A stretch of 64,000 nucleotides of DNA from Hymenobacter sediminicola. GTDB taxonomy: Bacteria > Bacteroidota > Bacteroidia > Cytophagales > Hymenobacteraceae. Within the stretch, counting starts at the first letter, position 1; the number at the start of each line of letters is the position of its first letter. The notes under the pieces are model-generated. The model worked only from the letters and a program-made list of their open reading frames with translations, had not been told where the DNA came from and did no database searches. Shown piece by piece: positions 52,751 through 62,322 of this stretch. A program made the translations under genes and the position numbers. The stretch spans positions 3,159,001 through 3,223,000 of the forward strand of contig NZ_CP060202.1 in NCBI RefSeq assembly GCF_014250515.1, written 5' to 3'.

Positions 52751-54806
52751 CCGAATGGCTGGGCGGTAACAGAGGCAGCATTTCGGGAGCCGCCGCAGGC
52801 AGCGAAAAGCGGAAAGTAGAGCCTTTGCCCGGGGTGCTTTCGAAGGAAATATGACCACCATTGCGTTCCACAAACTCCTTGCAGAGGCGCAGACCCAGTC
52901 CGGTGCCTTTTTCGTGTGCCGTACCCAGCGTAGTATGGTGCCCCTGAGCTCCAAATATTTTCGCAGCATCCTGGGGGCTAATTCCAACACCAGTATCCGC
53001 TACGGAAATTTCCCATTGCGCATTCTGAAGCTGCCGGGCTGATATAGTGATGCTGCCATTCTGCGGCGTGAACTTAATAGCGTTGCCAATCAGGTTGCGC
53101 AGCACTAGGCGCACCATGTTCAGGTCGGCCCGCACAACGCAGGAGTCGGGCAGGTCCGTGAGAAACAGAATGCTTTTGCGCTCTGCATCGCTGAGCAGCA
53201 ATGCCAGCGCCTCTTCGGTCACACCTTGCAGATAAATCTTCTCCGGCTGAATCTTGTCGTTCTGCATCTGTGATGCCGACCAGTTGAGCAGGTTATCCAG
53301 CAGGCGCAGCGTTACATCGAGGGTGCGGCCAAGACGTTCCGTGTGCATTGCCATGCGCTCCGGCGACAAGGTGCCCATCGTCATAAGCGAAAACATAGAG
53401 TACAGCGAGCTGAGCGGGCTGCGTAGATCGTGAGAAATGATGGAGAAGAGGGTGTCTTTGGTGCGGTTGAGCCGCCCGAGTTCTTCCTTCTGCCGGCTGA
53501 TAGCCCGGTTCTTTCGCTGCAGCAACCGGTTGATACGCGCCTGCTCCTGCCGGCCTCGGTACAGCGCCGCTACCGCCAGCAGCAGCAGCAACGCCCCAAT
53601 GGCCAGCCCATTGCGCAGCAGCATCTGGCGGCGCAGGTTAGCCGTCTGAATCTGCCGGTCTTTGGTTAGCAGCTGAATTTCACGCTCCTTTTTTTCGGTT
53701 TCGTAGCGGGTTTGCAGTTCGGCAATCTGTGCAGAGCGACGTTCGGCAAACACGCTGTCCTGCAGGGCGGCATACCGGGTCTGAGTTCGTAGAGCCTGCT
53801 CAAAATTTTCCTCGCGCCGATAGAGGCTGGTGAGCGTCTGATAAATATTGCTGGTTTGCACAACCGAGCCACCGCGCCGGGCTAGAGGCAGCGCCTGCCG
53901 CAGCGCCCGGATTGCGGCTGGACGATTCGTCAACGAGTCCTGCACTACGGCCAATGCCTGGAATCCGGCAGCGCGGCGTGCCGGTGGTGTGGTGTGTGGC
54001 AATTGGCTCAGGGCTTGGGTATAAAACCCCATAGCTACTTCGTAGTTGCCGACATCCTCGTAGACACGGCCCGTACTGGCTAGTGCTTCACCGGTGCGGG
54101 CACTGTCGCCGAGTTGGCGGGCATCGTTCAGGGAGCGCCGCAGATAGTAGAGCGCGCGGCTGTAGTTGCGAAGCTGGTGGTGAGCCAGCCCAATGGCATT
54201 CAGGGCAGCCGTCTGGCCCGTGCGACTATCGGCTTGTTGCCACTCATAATACGCACGCTCATAATTACTTAGCGCCCGCAACCACTGTCCCTGCGTACCA
54301 TACAGGTCGCCGAGTTGGGTGTATATCTGCGCTAGTCCGGCCGGGTCACGCAGGCTTTCGGTCAGGCGAAGTGCCTGCAAATACGTATCGTGTGCCTGGC
54401 CGGTGTCGCCTTGCAAATACTGGGCTTTGGCCAGCAGCCGCATCGACTGGGCCCGGCCTGGAGCGCTATGCAGTTGCTGATATAGGCGCAGGGCCCGCCG
54501 AAAGTAGCGCAGAGCCTGTTCGTACTGCTGCTGCTCCTGTTGCGCTTCGCCAATAGCCAGGTAAGCGGCAGCAACCTCGCTGGTTGGGCCACTCACGGCC
54601 GCCAGATGTAACGCCTGTTCCGCCTGTAGCTGCGCTGCCGCCGGATTGAGCGGCAACAGCTGTTCGCTCCGTTGTAGATACCGAGACACCGAATTAGTGC
54701 CATCGGCGCGTTGGGCCGTGCTGCTATCCGGCAGCAGCCACAGTACTATCCCCAGCAGTAACTGCAAGAGCCGAACAGGTAGCGCACGTACGAACCAAGG
54801 CTGCAT
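52728..54806 (-). CDS. TPR-containing sensor histidine kinase
   Basis: 692 residues from the ATG at 54806 (MQPWFVRALPVRLLQ); earlier in-frame codons give a poor N-terminus. A signal-like helix (about 12-27) is followed by a long TPR array (about 60-360), a coiled-coil stretch, a membrane helix (400-416) and the kinase core: H459 in FSIISHDLRSPLS, N-box NAIKFTP, DTGVGI and KGTGLGLRLCKEFVERNGG. It senses through the extracytoplasmic TPRs. It is probably a partner of the LytTR regulator it faces, by layout. Confidence 0.93.
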   Translation of the reverse strand: MQPWFVRALPVRLLQLLLGIVLWLLPDSSTAQRADGTNSVSRYLQRSEQLLPLNPAAAQLQAEQALHLAAVSGPTSEVAAAYLAIGEAQQEQQQYEQALRYFRRALRLYQQLHSAPGRAQSMRLLAKAQYLQGDTGQAHDTYLQALRLTESLRDPAGLAQIYTQLGDLYGTQGQWLRALSNYERAYYEWQQADSRTGQTAALNAIGLAHHQLRNYSRALYYLRRSLNDARQLGDSARTGEALASTGRVYEDVGNYEVAMGFYTQALSQLPHTTPPARRAAGFQALAVVQDSLTNRPAAIRALRQALPLARRGGSVVQTSNIYQTLTSLYRREENFEQALRTQTRYAALQDSVFAERRSAQIAELQTRYETEKKEREIQLLTKDRQIQTANLRRQMLLRNGLAIGALLLLLAVAALYRGRQEQARINRLLQRKNRAISRQKEELGRLNRTKDTLFSIISHDLRSPLSSLYSMFSLMTMGTLSPERMAMHTERLGRTLDVTLRLLDNLLNWSASQMQNDKIQPEKIYLQGVTEEALALLLSDAERKSILFLTDLPDSCVVRADLNMVRLVLRNLIGNAIKFTPQNGSITISARQLQNAQWEISVADTGVGISPQDAAKIFGAQGHHTTLGTAHEKGTGLGLRLCKEFVERNGGHISFESTPGKGSTFRFSLPAAAPEMLPLLPPSHSATVAAVG

Positions 54807-55106
54807 CGGGATAAAAAAATAGCAGAAGTACTCCGCGCACGAAATGAGCTCGGGCTGCAATTCCGAGGAAGATAAGTAACTATAGGCTAATTCACGTCGC
54901 ATGTAGCAGGCAATTGCAGGCATAGCAGTCGGCACTGTAGCATGTGTACTTCTAGCTGGCTCTTGCTACCTGGCTGGTTAGCTGTTTACCCACGCGGCCT
55001 TGCCTAACCTCCTCATTACTGCACTGTTGCTCGCGCTTCTATTAAAACGCGCTTCTTTTCAGAACGTTGTAGTGCAGGCTATTTGTATACGAGGCATACT
55101 GGCACG
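54807..55106. other. Intergenic region upstream of the histidine kinase
   Basis: 300 bases between the histidine kinase start and the end of the ketolase gene, both on the minus strand. It should contain the kinase promoter, but no clear TAnnTTTG was found. No RNA gene or long hairpin seen. Confidence 0.35.
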
Positions 55107-55862
55107 TCAGGCCGTTTCCTTGGCACGCCATAGCCGCCACCAAGGCAAATACGGCTGGTCGTGGTGTTCGTAATGATACCCGAAAAAGTAGCAGCTCACA
55201 AAGGCCCAGGCGTGGTGCCGGAACTGGCTGCGGGACTTATGAGCGTTATCAGGCGCATGGCTACCCCGGTGTGGCAGGTAGGTTCCGAAAAAGAAGAGCT
55301 GCAACGTCGCCAGCACGGCCGGAATCATCCAGAAGGCAATAACATTGGCTTGCGGAAAATATAGCTTGAGCACGTTGTAGGTAGCTGCCATCAGCACTAT
55401 CTGCCACCACGTTACATAGTTCCAGGCGAAGCGGGCAAACCACGGCAAGAACCCGGCGTGCTGCCCGTCATGAAAATCGGGGTCCTCCTCGGTGGCTACA
55501 TGGCGGTGGTGGGCATGATGCTTGGGCAACATGCGCGGAAACCAGTTGTAGGCAAACAGGCCGGCCGCCAGTGTGCCTAGCGCGTTGTTCAGGCGCTGGT
55601 TGGAACTCACCACACCGTGCATGGCATCATGAGCGGTGATGAACAGGCCAGTATAGAGGTGAGTTTGGAGCAACACCAGCAGATAAGGCCACGGCGTGGT
55701 CCAGTCGGGTTGGTAGAACGCCAGCAGAAATGTGAGCAACGCCGCCCAAAGCCCTATTACTCCTAATGCCACAACTACGCCCTTGCGGCCCAACGGAGCA
55801 GGACGCACGCGCTTCGTGGCGCTGCCAGGCAGAGAAACGGATGAGGAAATGGCTTGGAGCAT
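55107..55862 (-). CDS. crtW: CrtW-type beta-carotene ketolase (membrane fatty acid desaturase fold)
   Basis: 251 residues from the ATG at 55862 (MLQAISSSVSLPGS). The di-iron histidine boxes are HDAMHG, HHAHHRH and HYEHH, with GTYLPHRG, a pattern diagnostic of CrtW ketolases. Several membrane helices frame them. It would oxidise the beta-ionone ring at C4, giving keto-carotenoids such as those found in red Cytophagales. Other members of the desaturase superfamily are less likely because of GTYLPHR. It is next to ispH and on the same strand. Confidence 0.82.
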   Translation of the reverse strand: MLQAISSSVSLPGSATKRVRPAPLGRKGVVVALGVIGLWAALLTFLLAFYQPDWTTPWPYLLVLLQTHLYTGLFITAHDAMHGVVSSNQRLNNALGTLAAGLFAYNWFPRMLPKHHAHHRHVATEEDPDFHDGQHAGFLPWFARFAWNYVTWWQIVLMAATYNVLKLYFPQANVIAFWMIPAVLATLQLFFFGTYLPHRGSHAPDNAHKSRSQFRHHAWAFVSCYFFGYHYEHHDQPYLPWWRLWRAKETA

Positions 55863-55925
55863 AACGAGGATGCAAAGGAACAAACGGCCGGCTGAATACG
55901 TGCCACTGCCCAGGATCTACATTCG

Positions 55926-56774
55926 CTACAGCATCAGCAATGCGTCCCGCACCTGCTCCATCAGCCACATGGGCGTGCTGGTGGCCCCACAGATTCCTAC
56001 CGACTGACCGGGCTGAAACCACTCAGCGCGTAGCTCATCCGTGCTGGAAATAAAGTGGGTTTGCGGGTTTGTGTCTTTGCAGACCTGGTATAGCACCTTG
56101 CCATTAGAGCTTTTCGTGCCCGAAACGAACACAATCTGGTCGAACTGGGCCGCGAATTTGCGCAGGTCCTTGTCGCGGTTGCTTACTTGGCGACAAATGG
56201 TGTCGTTGGCATTCACCTGGTAGCCCCGGCCTTCCAGCTCAGCTTTGATGCGGTAGAAGGAATCGGTGCTTTTCGTGGTCTGGCTGTAGAGCGTGATGTT
56301 GTCGGGCAGTTCGTGGCGCAGCAGCTCATCGAGGCTTTCAAACACTACAGCATTGCCGCTGGTCTGGCCCAGCAACCCGCGCACCTCCGCATGGCCGTGC
56401 TTGCCATATATGAAGATGCGGTCCTGCTTATCGTAGGAAGTTTTGATGCGGTTTTGCAGCTTCAGCACCACCGGGCACGAGGCATCTACGAGCGTCAGAT
56501 TGTTTTCGAGTGCAGTTTGGTAGGTACTGGGCGGCTCACCGTGGGCCCGGATCAGGACGGCTTCGCCGCGCAGCCGCGCAAACTGCTCATAGTCGATGAT
56601 GCGCAGGCCGCGCTTCTCGAGCCGTTGGACTTCTTCGTCGTTGTGCACGATGTCGCCAAGGCAATAAAGATACCCCTGCTCTTCCAGCAGATCCTCGGCC
56701 ATTTGAATGGCATAGATAACGCCAAAGCAGAAGCCGGAGTTGGGGTCGATTCGGACGCTCAGATGGTGCGGCAT
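55926..56774 (-). CDS. ispH: 4-hydroxy-3-methylbut-2-enyl diphosphate reductase
   Basis: 282 residues. The three Fe-S ligands are C16 (GFCFGV), C100 (DASCPVV) and C194 (DTICRQVSNR). It makes IPP and DMAPP, the last step of the MEP pathway, in the cytoplasm. The C-terminal GICGATSTPMWL is also typical. Adjacency to the carotenoid genes fits its role in supplying isoprene units. Confidence 0.97.
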   Translation of the reverse strand: MPHHLSVRIDPNSGFCFGVIYAIQMAEDLLEEQGYLYCLGDIVHNDEEVQRLEKRGLRIIDYEQFARLRGEAVLIRAHGEPPSTYQTALENNLTLVDASCPVVLKLQNRIKTSYDKQDRIFIYGKHGHAEVRGLLGQTSGNAVVFESLDELLRHELPDNITLYSQTTKSTDSFYRIKAELEGRGYQVNANDTICRQVSNRDKDLRKFAAQFDQIVFVSGTKSSNGKVLYQVCKDTNPQTHFISSTDELRAEWFQPGQSVGICGATSTPMWLMEQVRDALLML

Positions 56775-56889
56775 AGCTGATGAGGTAACCGCAGTGACAG
56801 GCGGAAAGTTATAAAGCCGCGGAATAGGCTGTAAAAGTTACGTAACTCAACGCTACAATAGATTACTGTTGCCCATCGAATTGTGCTTT

Positions 56890-58095
56890 TTAGTAGCGGC
56901 CAAACACTTTTCGGCCCTCGAAGCTCTTAATCACCTCCTGCTCCACGGGGCTGGCGCGCAATACTTCGTTTGTTTGCCAGAACTCGGGGTTGTAGGCCTT
57001 TTTCATTACCTGCTCCAAGTCGCGGGAGTGCCGCCCTACATCTTTATAGGCATGCCCTGGCAAGCGGCCGGTGTATTGGTAGAAGACCAATTGCGCTGCT
57101 ACCTGCGTGCTATCGGGCCGGGCATTGGGGCGGCGCAGTACGATGGTCCCTTCGGCCCGCGTGGCGCTCAGACGCGTCAGGGAATCAGCGTAGGGAATGA
57201 AATCAGCAACCAGTTTAAAATCGTCGCCGGCACGCTCATACCCGGGCTCCATCTGAAAGCGAAGCATGCTGCTCAGGGGCAGCGACAGTTCCTGCCGGCG
57301 TAATGCGGCTGTTTCTACGTCAATGAAGAGTGTGCCTGTCGTAGCGGGCTTTTGCACCTCGGGCCGGGGCTCAAAATCAATAACTGCCGTTTCGCGGCCA
57401 TTTTCGGTGAAGAAGCTGCGCAGCGTGAAGTAAAAATACTGGGTGGCCTGGGGCCCGAGCGGAACCAGTAGCTTTTCGCGCAGCGGGTGGCGGCTGAACA
57501 CCGGCACCTGCCGGATAAGGGAGGAGAAATTGGTGAACGTGAAGCCACCCGGTGTGAAGGCATAGCGCGACTCACCCAAGTCCCACCCCTCAATCACGCG
57601 GTTAGAGAACTTCACATCATAAAATGCATCGAAAAACTCGCGGTATTCGCCGTTGTGCCGGGTTTTCTGGCGGTAAAAGGCCTTGCCGTACTGCAGGTCG
57701 CGGGCATGGCGCCACAGCTTTGCGCTGGCCCGCTGCACCAGTTCTTCGGCTATTTTCTCTGGGCTGCGGACCGTCACGCCGGGCAAACCTACGGCGCTGG
57801 CCTGCAGCACTATCTGTAGCGCTGTACCAGCCTTCTGCACTTCCGTTTCAGAGCGGCTATAGCCCATGCTGAGCACCACCAGCCGCTGGGGAAGCACCGA
57901 CACTCGTAGGCTGAACTCGCCTACTTCGTTGGTAGCCGTGCCGTTTGAGCCATCTGCTAGTCCTACAGTGGCGTAGGGCACTGGGCGCTGCTGCTCATCC
58001 ACTACCTGGCCCAGCAGTACTATTCGCTGGGCCGATGCTGTGCTGGATAGCAGTAACAATGCGAGCAACACAGTGAACCGGACAGGCAGTAGCAT
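56890..58095 (-). CDS. Envelope protein with carboxypeptidase-D-regulatory-like domain
   Basis: 401 residues. Signal peptide (LLPVRFTVLLALLLLSSTASAQ), then a CarboxypepD-reg-like beta-sandwich at about 28-110 (GQVVDEQQRPVPYATVGL, TNEVGEFSLRV). The rest is a beta-rich region with repeated FTPGGFTFTNFSSL and YTGRLPGHAY-like segments; no enzyme motif is seen. In Bacteroidota these are outer-membrane or surface proteins of unknown role. It sits between ispH and a terminator, so its location inside the carotenoid region may be incidental. Confidence 0.8.
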   Translation of the reverse strand: MLLPVRFTVLLALLLLSSTASAQRIVLLGQVVDEQQRPVPYATVGLADGSNGTATNEVGEFSLRVSVLPQRLVVLSMGYSRSETEVQKAGTALQIVLQASAVGLPGVTVRSPEKIAEELVQRASAKLWRHARDLQYGKAFYRQKTRHNGEYREFFDAFYDVKFSNRVIEGWDLGESRYAFTPGGFTFTNFSSLIRQVPVFSRHPLREKLLVPLGPQATQYFYFTLRSFFTENGRETAVIDFEPRPEVQKPATTGTLFIDVETAALRRQELSLPLSSMLRFQMEPGYERAGDDFKLVADFIPYADSLTRLSATRAEGTIVLRRPNARPDSTQVAAQLVFYQYTGRLPGHAYKDVGRHSRDLEQVMKKAYNPEFWQTNEVLRASPVEQEVIKSFEGRKVFGRY

Positions 58096-58132
58096 TCAAT
58101 GTTGTTTACAGAATCAGTATTACACAGACACA

Positions 58133-58168
58133 AAAAAGCGAAGCAGAGTTGGCCCTGCTTCGCTTTTT
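58133..58168 (-). terminator. Hairpin terminator of the crtI-crtB unit
   Basis: AAAAAGCGAAGCAG pairs with CTGCTTCGCTTTTT around an 8-base loop. It follows the minus-strand gene that ends at 58204. The stem core is shared with the sdh terminator at 19899. Confidence 0.87.
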
Positions 58169-58203
58169 AGAGCGGGACTGAAATATTAGTGGTTGTTTCC
58201 GTG

Positions 58204-58734
58204 CTACCCTTCAATGCGGCCCAGCTTCTCAGCTTCGGGGCCGGAAACGTGGCCGCGCTCCACCAAAAAGTCGCGCACCAACCCGAACGACTCGGCATCG
58301 AGGCCGGATTTGGGATGCTGCAGCAAGGTTTCAACCAGAAACTGCCGGTCTTCATCGACGTGGCCGCTCAGGCCTAGGAACGAGGGCAGGTTGCTTTCCA
58401 CGCTCAGGCGCAGAAACCGGATTTCGGCATTGTCGCCGTCCAGTTTCACAGCTTCCTCAAACTGCTTGTTGGCGTTTTGCACGTAGGTCAGCTTGTTGAA
58501 CATAGACGCGTCGCGGGCCCGGATGGCTTCGGCGGCGGCTTTGTAGGCCAGTACCACGGCATTGCGCTGGTCGTAGGCGGCCATCAGCTTATGAAATTTT
58601 TCACCGGCTTCTTTGCTGGAAGCGGCCTGCTGGTATTGGCGGCGCAGATTGGGCAGGGAGTACGGGGTGGCGTCGGACACGAACGGAGACAGAATCAGAA
58701 GGAGAGAAAAAAGAACAGACAAAAACAGCTTCAC
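58204..58734 (-). CDS. Exported hypothetical protein, TPR-like
   Basis: 176 residues. A signal peptide (LFLSVLFSLLLILSPFVSDA) is followed by helical segments (EKFHKLMAAYDQRNAVVLAYKAAAEA, KQFEEAVKLDGDNAEIRFLRLS) with TPR-like spacing. It starts 18 bases after the crtB stop and is transcribed with it. No named family is recognised. Position behind crtB suggests that it is part of the same transcript, not necessarily the same pathway. Confidence 0.72.
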   Translation of the reverse strand: MKLFLSVLFSLLLILSPFVSDATPYSLPNLRRQYQQAASSKEAGEKFHKLMAAYDQRNAVVLAYKAAAEAIRARDASMFNKLTYVQNANKQFEEAVKLDGDNAEIRFLRLSVESNLPSFLGLSGHVDEDRQFLVETLLQHPKSGLDAESFGLVRDFLVERGHVSGPEAEKLGRIEG

Positions 58735-58752
58735 GCGGTAGCAGATTCGTGA

Positions 58753-59595
58753 CTAGATAGCTCGAAGGCGGTAGCGAAAGTACGACCCCATCAGCAAAAG
58801 CAGCTTGGTATTGTCTGGTACGCGCACCCGCTCGCCAAGGATGCGGGCCGCTGGTAGCTGCCGGATTTTGTGGAACAGCTTGAGATAGTACACATAGGCC
58901 AGGTACACCCCCAGGCGCGCCGCCCGCGGCAGCTGCACGATACCGGCGTATGCCGCATCAAAGTCGGCCCGGATGTCCGCTTCGATTTCCTGCTTTACGT
59001 GGTCAGAAAACCGTTCGTACTGCACCCCGGGGAAGTACACGCGGCCCCGCTCCTCGTAATCTGACCGAATGTCGCGCAGGAAATTAACTTTCTGAAAGGC
59101 CGAGCCCAGCCGGCGGGCGGGCTCCCGTAGCCTGTCAAACATAGCCGTGTCGCCTTCGCAGAAGATACGCAGGCACATCAGGCCCACCACTTCCGCCGAG
59201 CCGTAGATGTACTTCTCGTAGAGCGACTGGTTGTAGGCATGGTCATCAAGGTCCATTTCCATGCTATACAGGAAGGCATCGATAAATTCCCGGTCGATGC
59301 CGTACTGGTGCACCACATCCTGAAAAGCATGCAGCACCGGATTCAAACTCAGCCGGATTTCCAGAGCCTCGTAGGTCTGGCGCTTGAAGTCCTGAAACAA
59401 CGCAGCCTTGTTGTGGCCGTGAAACGTGTCCACAATTTCATCGGCCCAGCGCACGAAGCCATACACGGCATACACCGGCAGGTGAAAACGCGTGTCGAGC
59501 GTGCGGATGCCGAGCGTGAATGACGTGCTGTAGCGCTGCGTAATCAGCTTGCTGCACGCCCGGCTGGTTTCGGTGAAAAGGGCAATATGATCCAT
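58753..59595 (-). CDS. crtB: Phytoene synthase
   Basis: 280 residues. Both aspartate motifs of the squalene/phytoene synthase family are present: DEIVD (52-56) and DIRSD (175-179), with the YCLRI-like LMCLRIF and RGRVYFP segments. It condenses two geranylgeranyl diphosphates to phytoene at the membrane. It starts 10 bases after crtI, so the two are one operon. Confidence 0.95.
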   Translation of the reverse strand: MDHIALFTETSRACSKLITQRYSTSFTLGIRTLDTRFHLPVYAVYGFVRWADEIVDTFHGHNKAALFQDFKRQTYEALEIRLSLNPVLHAFQDVVHQYGIDREFIDAFLYSMEMDLDDHAYNQSLYEKYIYGSAEVVGLMCLRIFCEGDTAMFDRLREPARRLGSAFQKVNFLRDIRSDYEERGRVYFPGVQYERFSDHVKQEIEADIRADFDAAYAGIVQLPRAARLGVYLAYVYYLKLFHKIRQLPAARILGERVRVPDNTKLLLLMGSYFRYRLRAI

Positions 59596-59605
59596 CTTCT
59601 TCGAC

Positions 59606-61093
59606 TTAAGAATTCTCCTTTTCTACCTCCTGCGCCACCACCTGCCCCGAAATAAGCGAAGGCGGCACGCCGGGCCCTGGCACGGTAAGCTGCCCCGTAA
59701 AATACAGATTACTGACCTTTTTGCTTTTGAGCGAGGGTTTCAGAATAGCTGTCTGGCGGAGCGTATTGGCCAGGCCGTACGCGTTGCCTTTATAGCTATG
59801 GTAGTCCTGCTGAAAATCCTGGTGGGCGTAGCTGCGCTTGTACACCACCGCGTCGCGGATGCTGTGGCCGCAATGGCGCTCCAGCCGCTCCATAATCAGG
59901 TGGTAGTAATGCTCGCGCGTTTCTTCCGGGTCAGGCAGGTCAGGCGCTACTGGAATCAGCAGAAACAGATTTTCGCAGCCTTCAGGCGCTACACTGGGGT
60001 CGGTTGTGCTGGGAGCCGATACGTAAAACAGCGGCCGGCTGGGCCACTTGGGCTGCTCGTAGATTTCTTCGGCGTGGAGTGCAAAATCCTCATCGAAGAA
60101 CAGATTATGGTGCCGCAGCTTATCCACGCGCCGGTTTACGCCGACATAAAACAGCAACGACGACGGGGCCATCGTACGGGAGTTCCAGTAGGCTTCGTCG
60201 TAGTGCCGCCACTCGGGGGCCAGCAGGTGCTGCTCGGCGTGGTGGTAGTCGGCGCCGGCCACTACCACATCGGCAGGCCGAAAGCCGGTAGCAGTTTGTA
60301 CGCCTGTAGCGCGGCCCTTTTCTACTACTATCTGTTGCACTTCCTGGTTGTATTCCAGCGTTACACCTCGTTCCTGCGCCAGTGCCACCATGCCTTCCAC
60401 AATCTTGTGCATGCCACCCATCGGGTACCAGGTGCCCAGGGCTAGGTCAGCATAGTTCATGAGGGAGTATAGGGCCGGTGTGTTCTGCGACGTAGCACCC
60501 AGAAAAAGAATCGGGAATTCTACCAGCTCCAGCAGGCGCGAGTCTGTGAAGAACTTGCGCACGTGCTTGTGCATACTCTGGAGCAAATCCAGCCGGACGG
60601 CATCCACGAGTAGGCGCGGATCGGCAAACTCCAGTAAGGAGCGGCCGGGCATGTGCACAAACTTCCCGATGCCGACCTCATACTTATAGGCCGCCTGCCG
60701 CAGAAACTCATCGAGGCGGGCGGCGCTACCAGGCTCGTACCGCTCAAACAGCTCCCGCAGCTCACTCATGGCTGCCGGGATATCTACGGCCTCCGGCCCC
60801 TTAAAAATCACCTGATACGAGGGGTCGAGCCGTACTAAATCGTAGTAGTCGCTTACCTTTTTGCCGAAGCGGGCGAAATATTGCTCAAAAATATCGGGCA
60901 TCCAGTACCAGCTTGGCCCCATATCAAAGGTGTAGCCTTCGGCCCTGAATACGCGCGCCCGGCCGCCCGGCCCTTCGTTCTTCTCCAGAATCGTGACGCG
61001 GTAGCCACGCTGGGCCAGCGACGTAGCGGCTGAGAGGCCTGCAAAGCCGGAGCCGATTACAAGGACGTGTTTGGAAGATGCAGTAGAAGCCAA
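59606..61093 (-). CDS. crtI: Phytoene desaturase
   Basis: 495 residues. The FAD-binding Rossmann segment VLVIGSGFAGLSAATSLA is at 10-27, followed by GGRARVFRAEGYTFDMGPSW. The C-terminal LYFTGQLTVPGPGVPPSLISG is the CrtI family signature. It converts phytoene to lycopene. The only start before the FAD motif is a TTG at 61093 (MASTASSKHV); upstream a stop is in frame. It heads crtI-crtB-hypothetical and is divergent from the protein at 61290. Confidence 0.93.
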   Translation of the reverse strand: MASTASSKHVLVIGSGFAGLSAATSLAQRGYRVTILEKNEGPGGRARVFRAEGYTFDMGPSWYWMPDIFEQYFARFGKKVSDYYDLVRLDPSYQVIFKGPEAVDIPAAMSELRELFERYEPGSAARLDEFLRQAAYKYEVGIGKFVHMPGRSLLEFADPRLLVDAVRLDLLQSMHKHVRKFFTDSRLLELVEFPILFLGATSQNTPALYSLMNYADLALGTWYPMGGMHKIVEGMVALAQERGVTLEYNQEVQQIVVEKGRATGVQTATGFRPADVVVAGADYHHAEQHLLAPEWRHYDEAYWNSRTMAPSSLLFYVGVNRRVDKLRHHNLFFDEDFALHAEEIYEQPKWPSRPLFYVSAPSTTDPSVAPEGCENLFLLIPVAPDLPDPEETREHYYHLIMERLERHCGHSIRDAVVYKRSYAHQDFQQDYHSYKGNAYGLANTLRQTAILKPSLKSKKVSNLYFTGQLTVPGPGVPPSLISGQVVAQEVEKENS

Positions 61094-61289
61094 ATTGGGT
61101 AGGAATTCAAGGTTGGGTGCAAGCTACAATCCGACAGGCAGATGGTTTTGTTTGCGCAGGTGTGTGTTTGCGCACTCCGGCTATGCTGGCTCGCTAGCCG
61201 GTGAGGCGTTGCAGGAAGCTTCAGAGGCTGCCAACGCAGACAAGCTTGTGCCGTATAAAAGCCGCCTTCTTTTCTCTAATCCAGCTCAT

Positions 61290-61685
61290 ATGCGGCACCG
61301 CGTCCTGTTTCAGTCCCCAGAGCTCCTGCTGGAATATGATATGGTAGATGACTACGTTCATGCCCAATGGACAGCGCAGCAGTCAGAGGATTCGATGCGT
61401 GTAGGCTATGAGCAGATTTTGGAGGCGCTGCAGCAGAATTTCTGCCACCGCCTGCTCGACAACCATCTGCTGATCCAGGAGAATTGGGCAGGGCTCGTAA
61501 GCTGGTTTGCAACTGACTGGTATCCTCGTGCCCAACAGGCGGGCCTTCACGCTCATACAGTCGTGTTTTCGTTGGACTTCTTTGGCCGGCGCTCTACCGA
61601 GCTAGCCCTAGAAATGGTGCCCGGTGGCCTTATTGCCGGCTTCGACTCCCAAGAAGCAGCCCGTAATGCGCTACTGCATCTGTAG
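61290..61685 (+). CDS. STAS/SEC14-like small protein
   Basis: 131 residues from the ATG at 61290 (MRHRVLFQSPELLLEY), preferred over the longer frame from 61071, which reads over the crtI start region. The pattern is like small Bacteroidota STAS/SEC14-type proteins: a hydrophobic strand (LLIQENW-like), a helix (SWFATDWYPRAQQAGL) and a last strand/helix (GFDSQEAARNAL). This assignment is weak. It is divergent from crtI. Confidence 0.55.
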   Translation: MRHRVLFQSPELLLEYDMVDDYVHAQWTAQQSEDSMRVGYEQILEALQQNFCHRLLDNHLLIQENWAGLVSWFATDWYPRAQQAGLHAHTVVFSLDFFGRRSTELALEMVPGGLIAGFDSQEAARNALLHL

Positions 61686-61725
61686 AAAAGTATCCCAACG
61701 TTCAACCAAGGTTTTATTAACACAA

Positions 61726-61769
61726 ACGGGCCGCGAGCTACGCCGAAAATGGCACTGCTCGCGGCCCGT
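61726..61769. terminator. Hairpin between convergent genes
   Basis: ACGGGCCGCGAG pairs exactly with CTCGCGGCCCGT around a 20-base loop. It lies between the gene ending at 61685 (+) and the sigma factor gene ending at 61807 (-). No T tract. Confidence 0.65.
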
Positions 61770-61806
61770 GATACGCCCGGGGCGGGGTATACTCTCTCCC
61801 TATTCC

Positions 61807-62322
61807 CTACACGCCGGGGGCGTATACCTTAAGCGCATCCTTCAGCTCCTTGCGGGCAATATGAATGCGGTTCTTAACGGTTCCAATCGGGATTTGCAGC
61901 TTCTCCGCAATTTCCAGGTACTTGTAGCCGATATAGTACATCATGAACGGCGTCCGGTAGTCGGCCGACAGGCTGGCAATAGCCTGGTTGATGTCCGTTA
62001 CTACGAAGTCGGAGGTTGCACCGTTGTGCGTAATGTAGTTTTCGTCGGTATTGAAGTACTGGAAGTACTCGGTACTATCAATGTTACTGTTGCGCTTCGT
62101 TATCTTATTGTAGTTGTTGATAAACGTGTTGCGCATGATGGTGTACAACCATGCCTTCAGGTTGGTACCGGCTTTGAACTTGTCCTTATTGAGTAGTGCC
62201 TTGAGCAGGGTTTCCTGTACCAGATCCTTAGCATCGTCGGCGTCGCGGGTCAGGTTCATCGCCACTGGCTTCAGCGAGTAGGAAATCTTCTGTACTTGAT
62301 TTGTGAATTCCAAAGAGGTCAT
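61807..62322 (-). CDS. ECF-type RNA polymerase sigma factor
   Basis: 171 residues. Region 2 has DADDAKDLVQETLLKALLNKDKF and AWLYTIMRNTFINNYNK; region 4 has PFMMYYIGYKYLEIAEKLQIPIGTVKNRIHIARK, a helix-turn-helix. No anti-sigma gene is adjacent. In Bacteroidota such factors often control envelope or carotenoid genes; here its position next to the carotenoid cluster suggests a link, not proof. Its own upstream region contains TATATTTG. Confidence 0.93.
   Translation of the reverse strand: MTSLEFTNQVQKISYSLKPVAMNLTRDADDAKDLVQETLLKALLNKDKFKAGTNLKAWLYTIMRNTFINNYNKITKRNSNIDSTEYFQYFNTDENYITHNGATSDFVVTDINQAIASLSADYRTPFMMYYIGYKYLEIAEKLQIPIGTVKNRIHIARKELKDALKVYAPGV

Noticed and set aside
19899..58168. 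A dispersed repeat AAAAAGCGAAGC at 19899 and 58133
   Set aside because: Both copies are the stems of ordinary terminators with different loops; twelve shared bases in two terminators is weak evidence for a mobile repeat.
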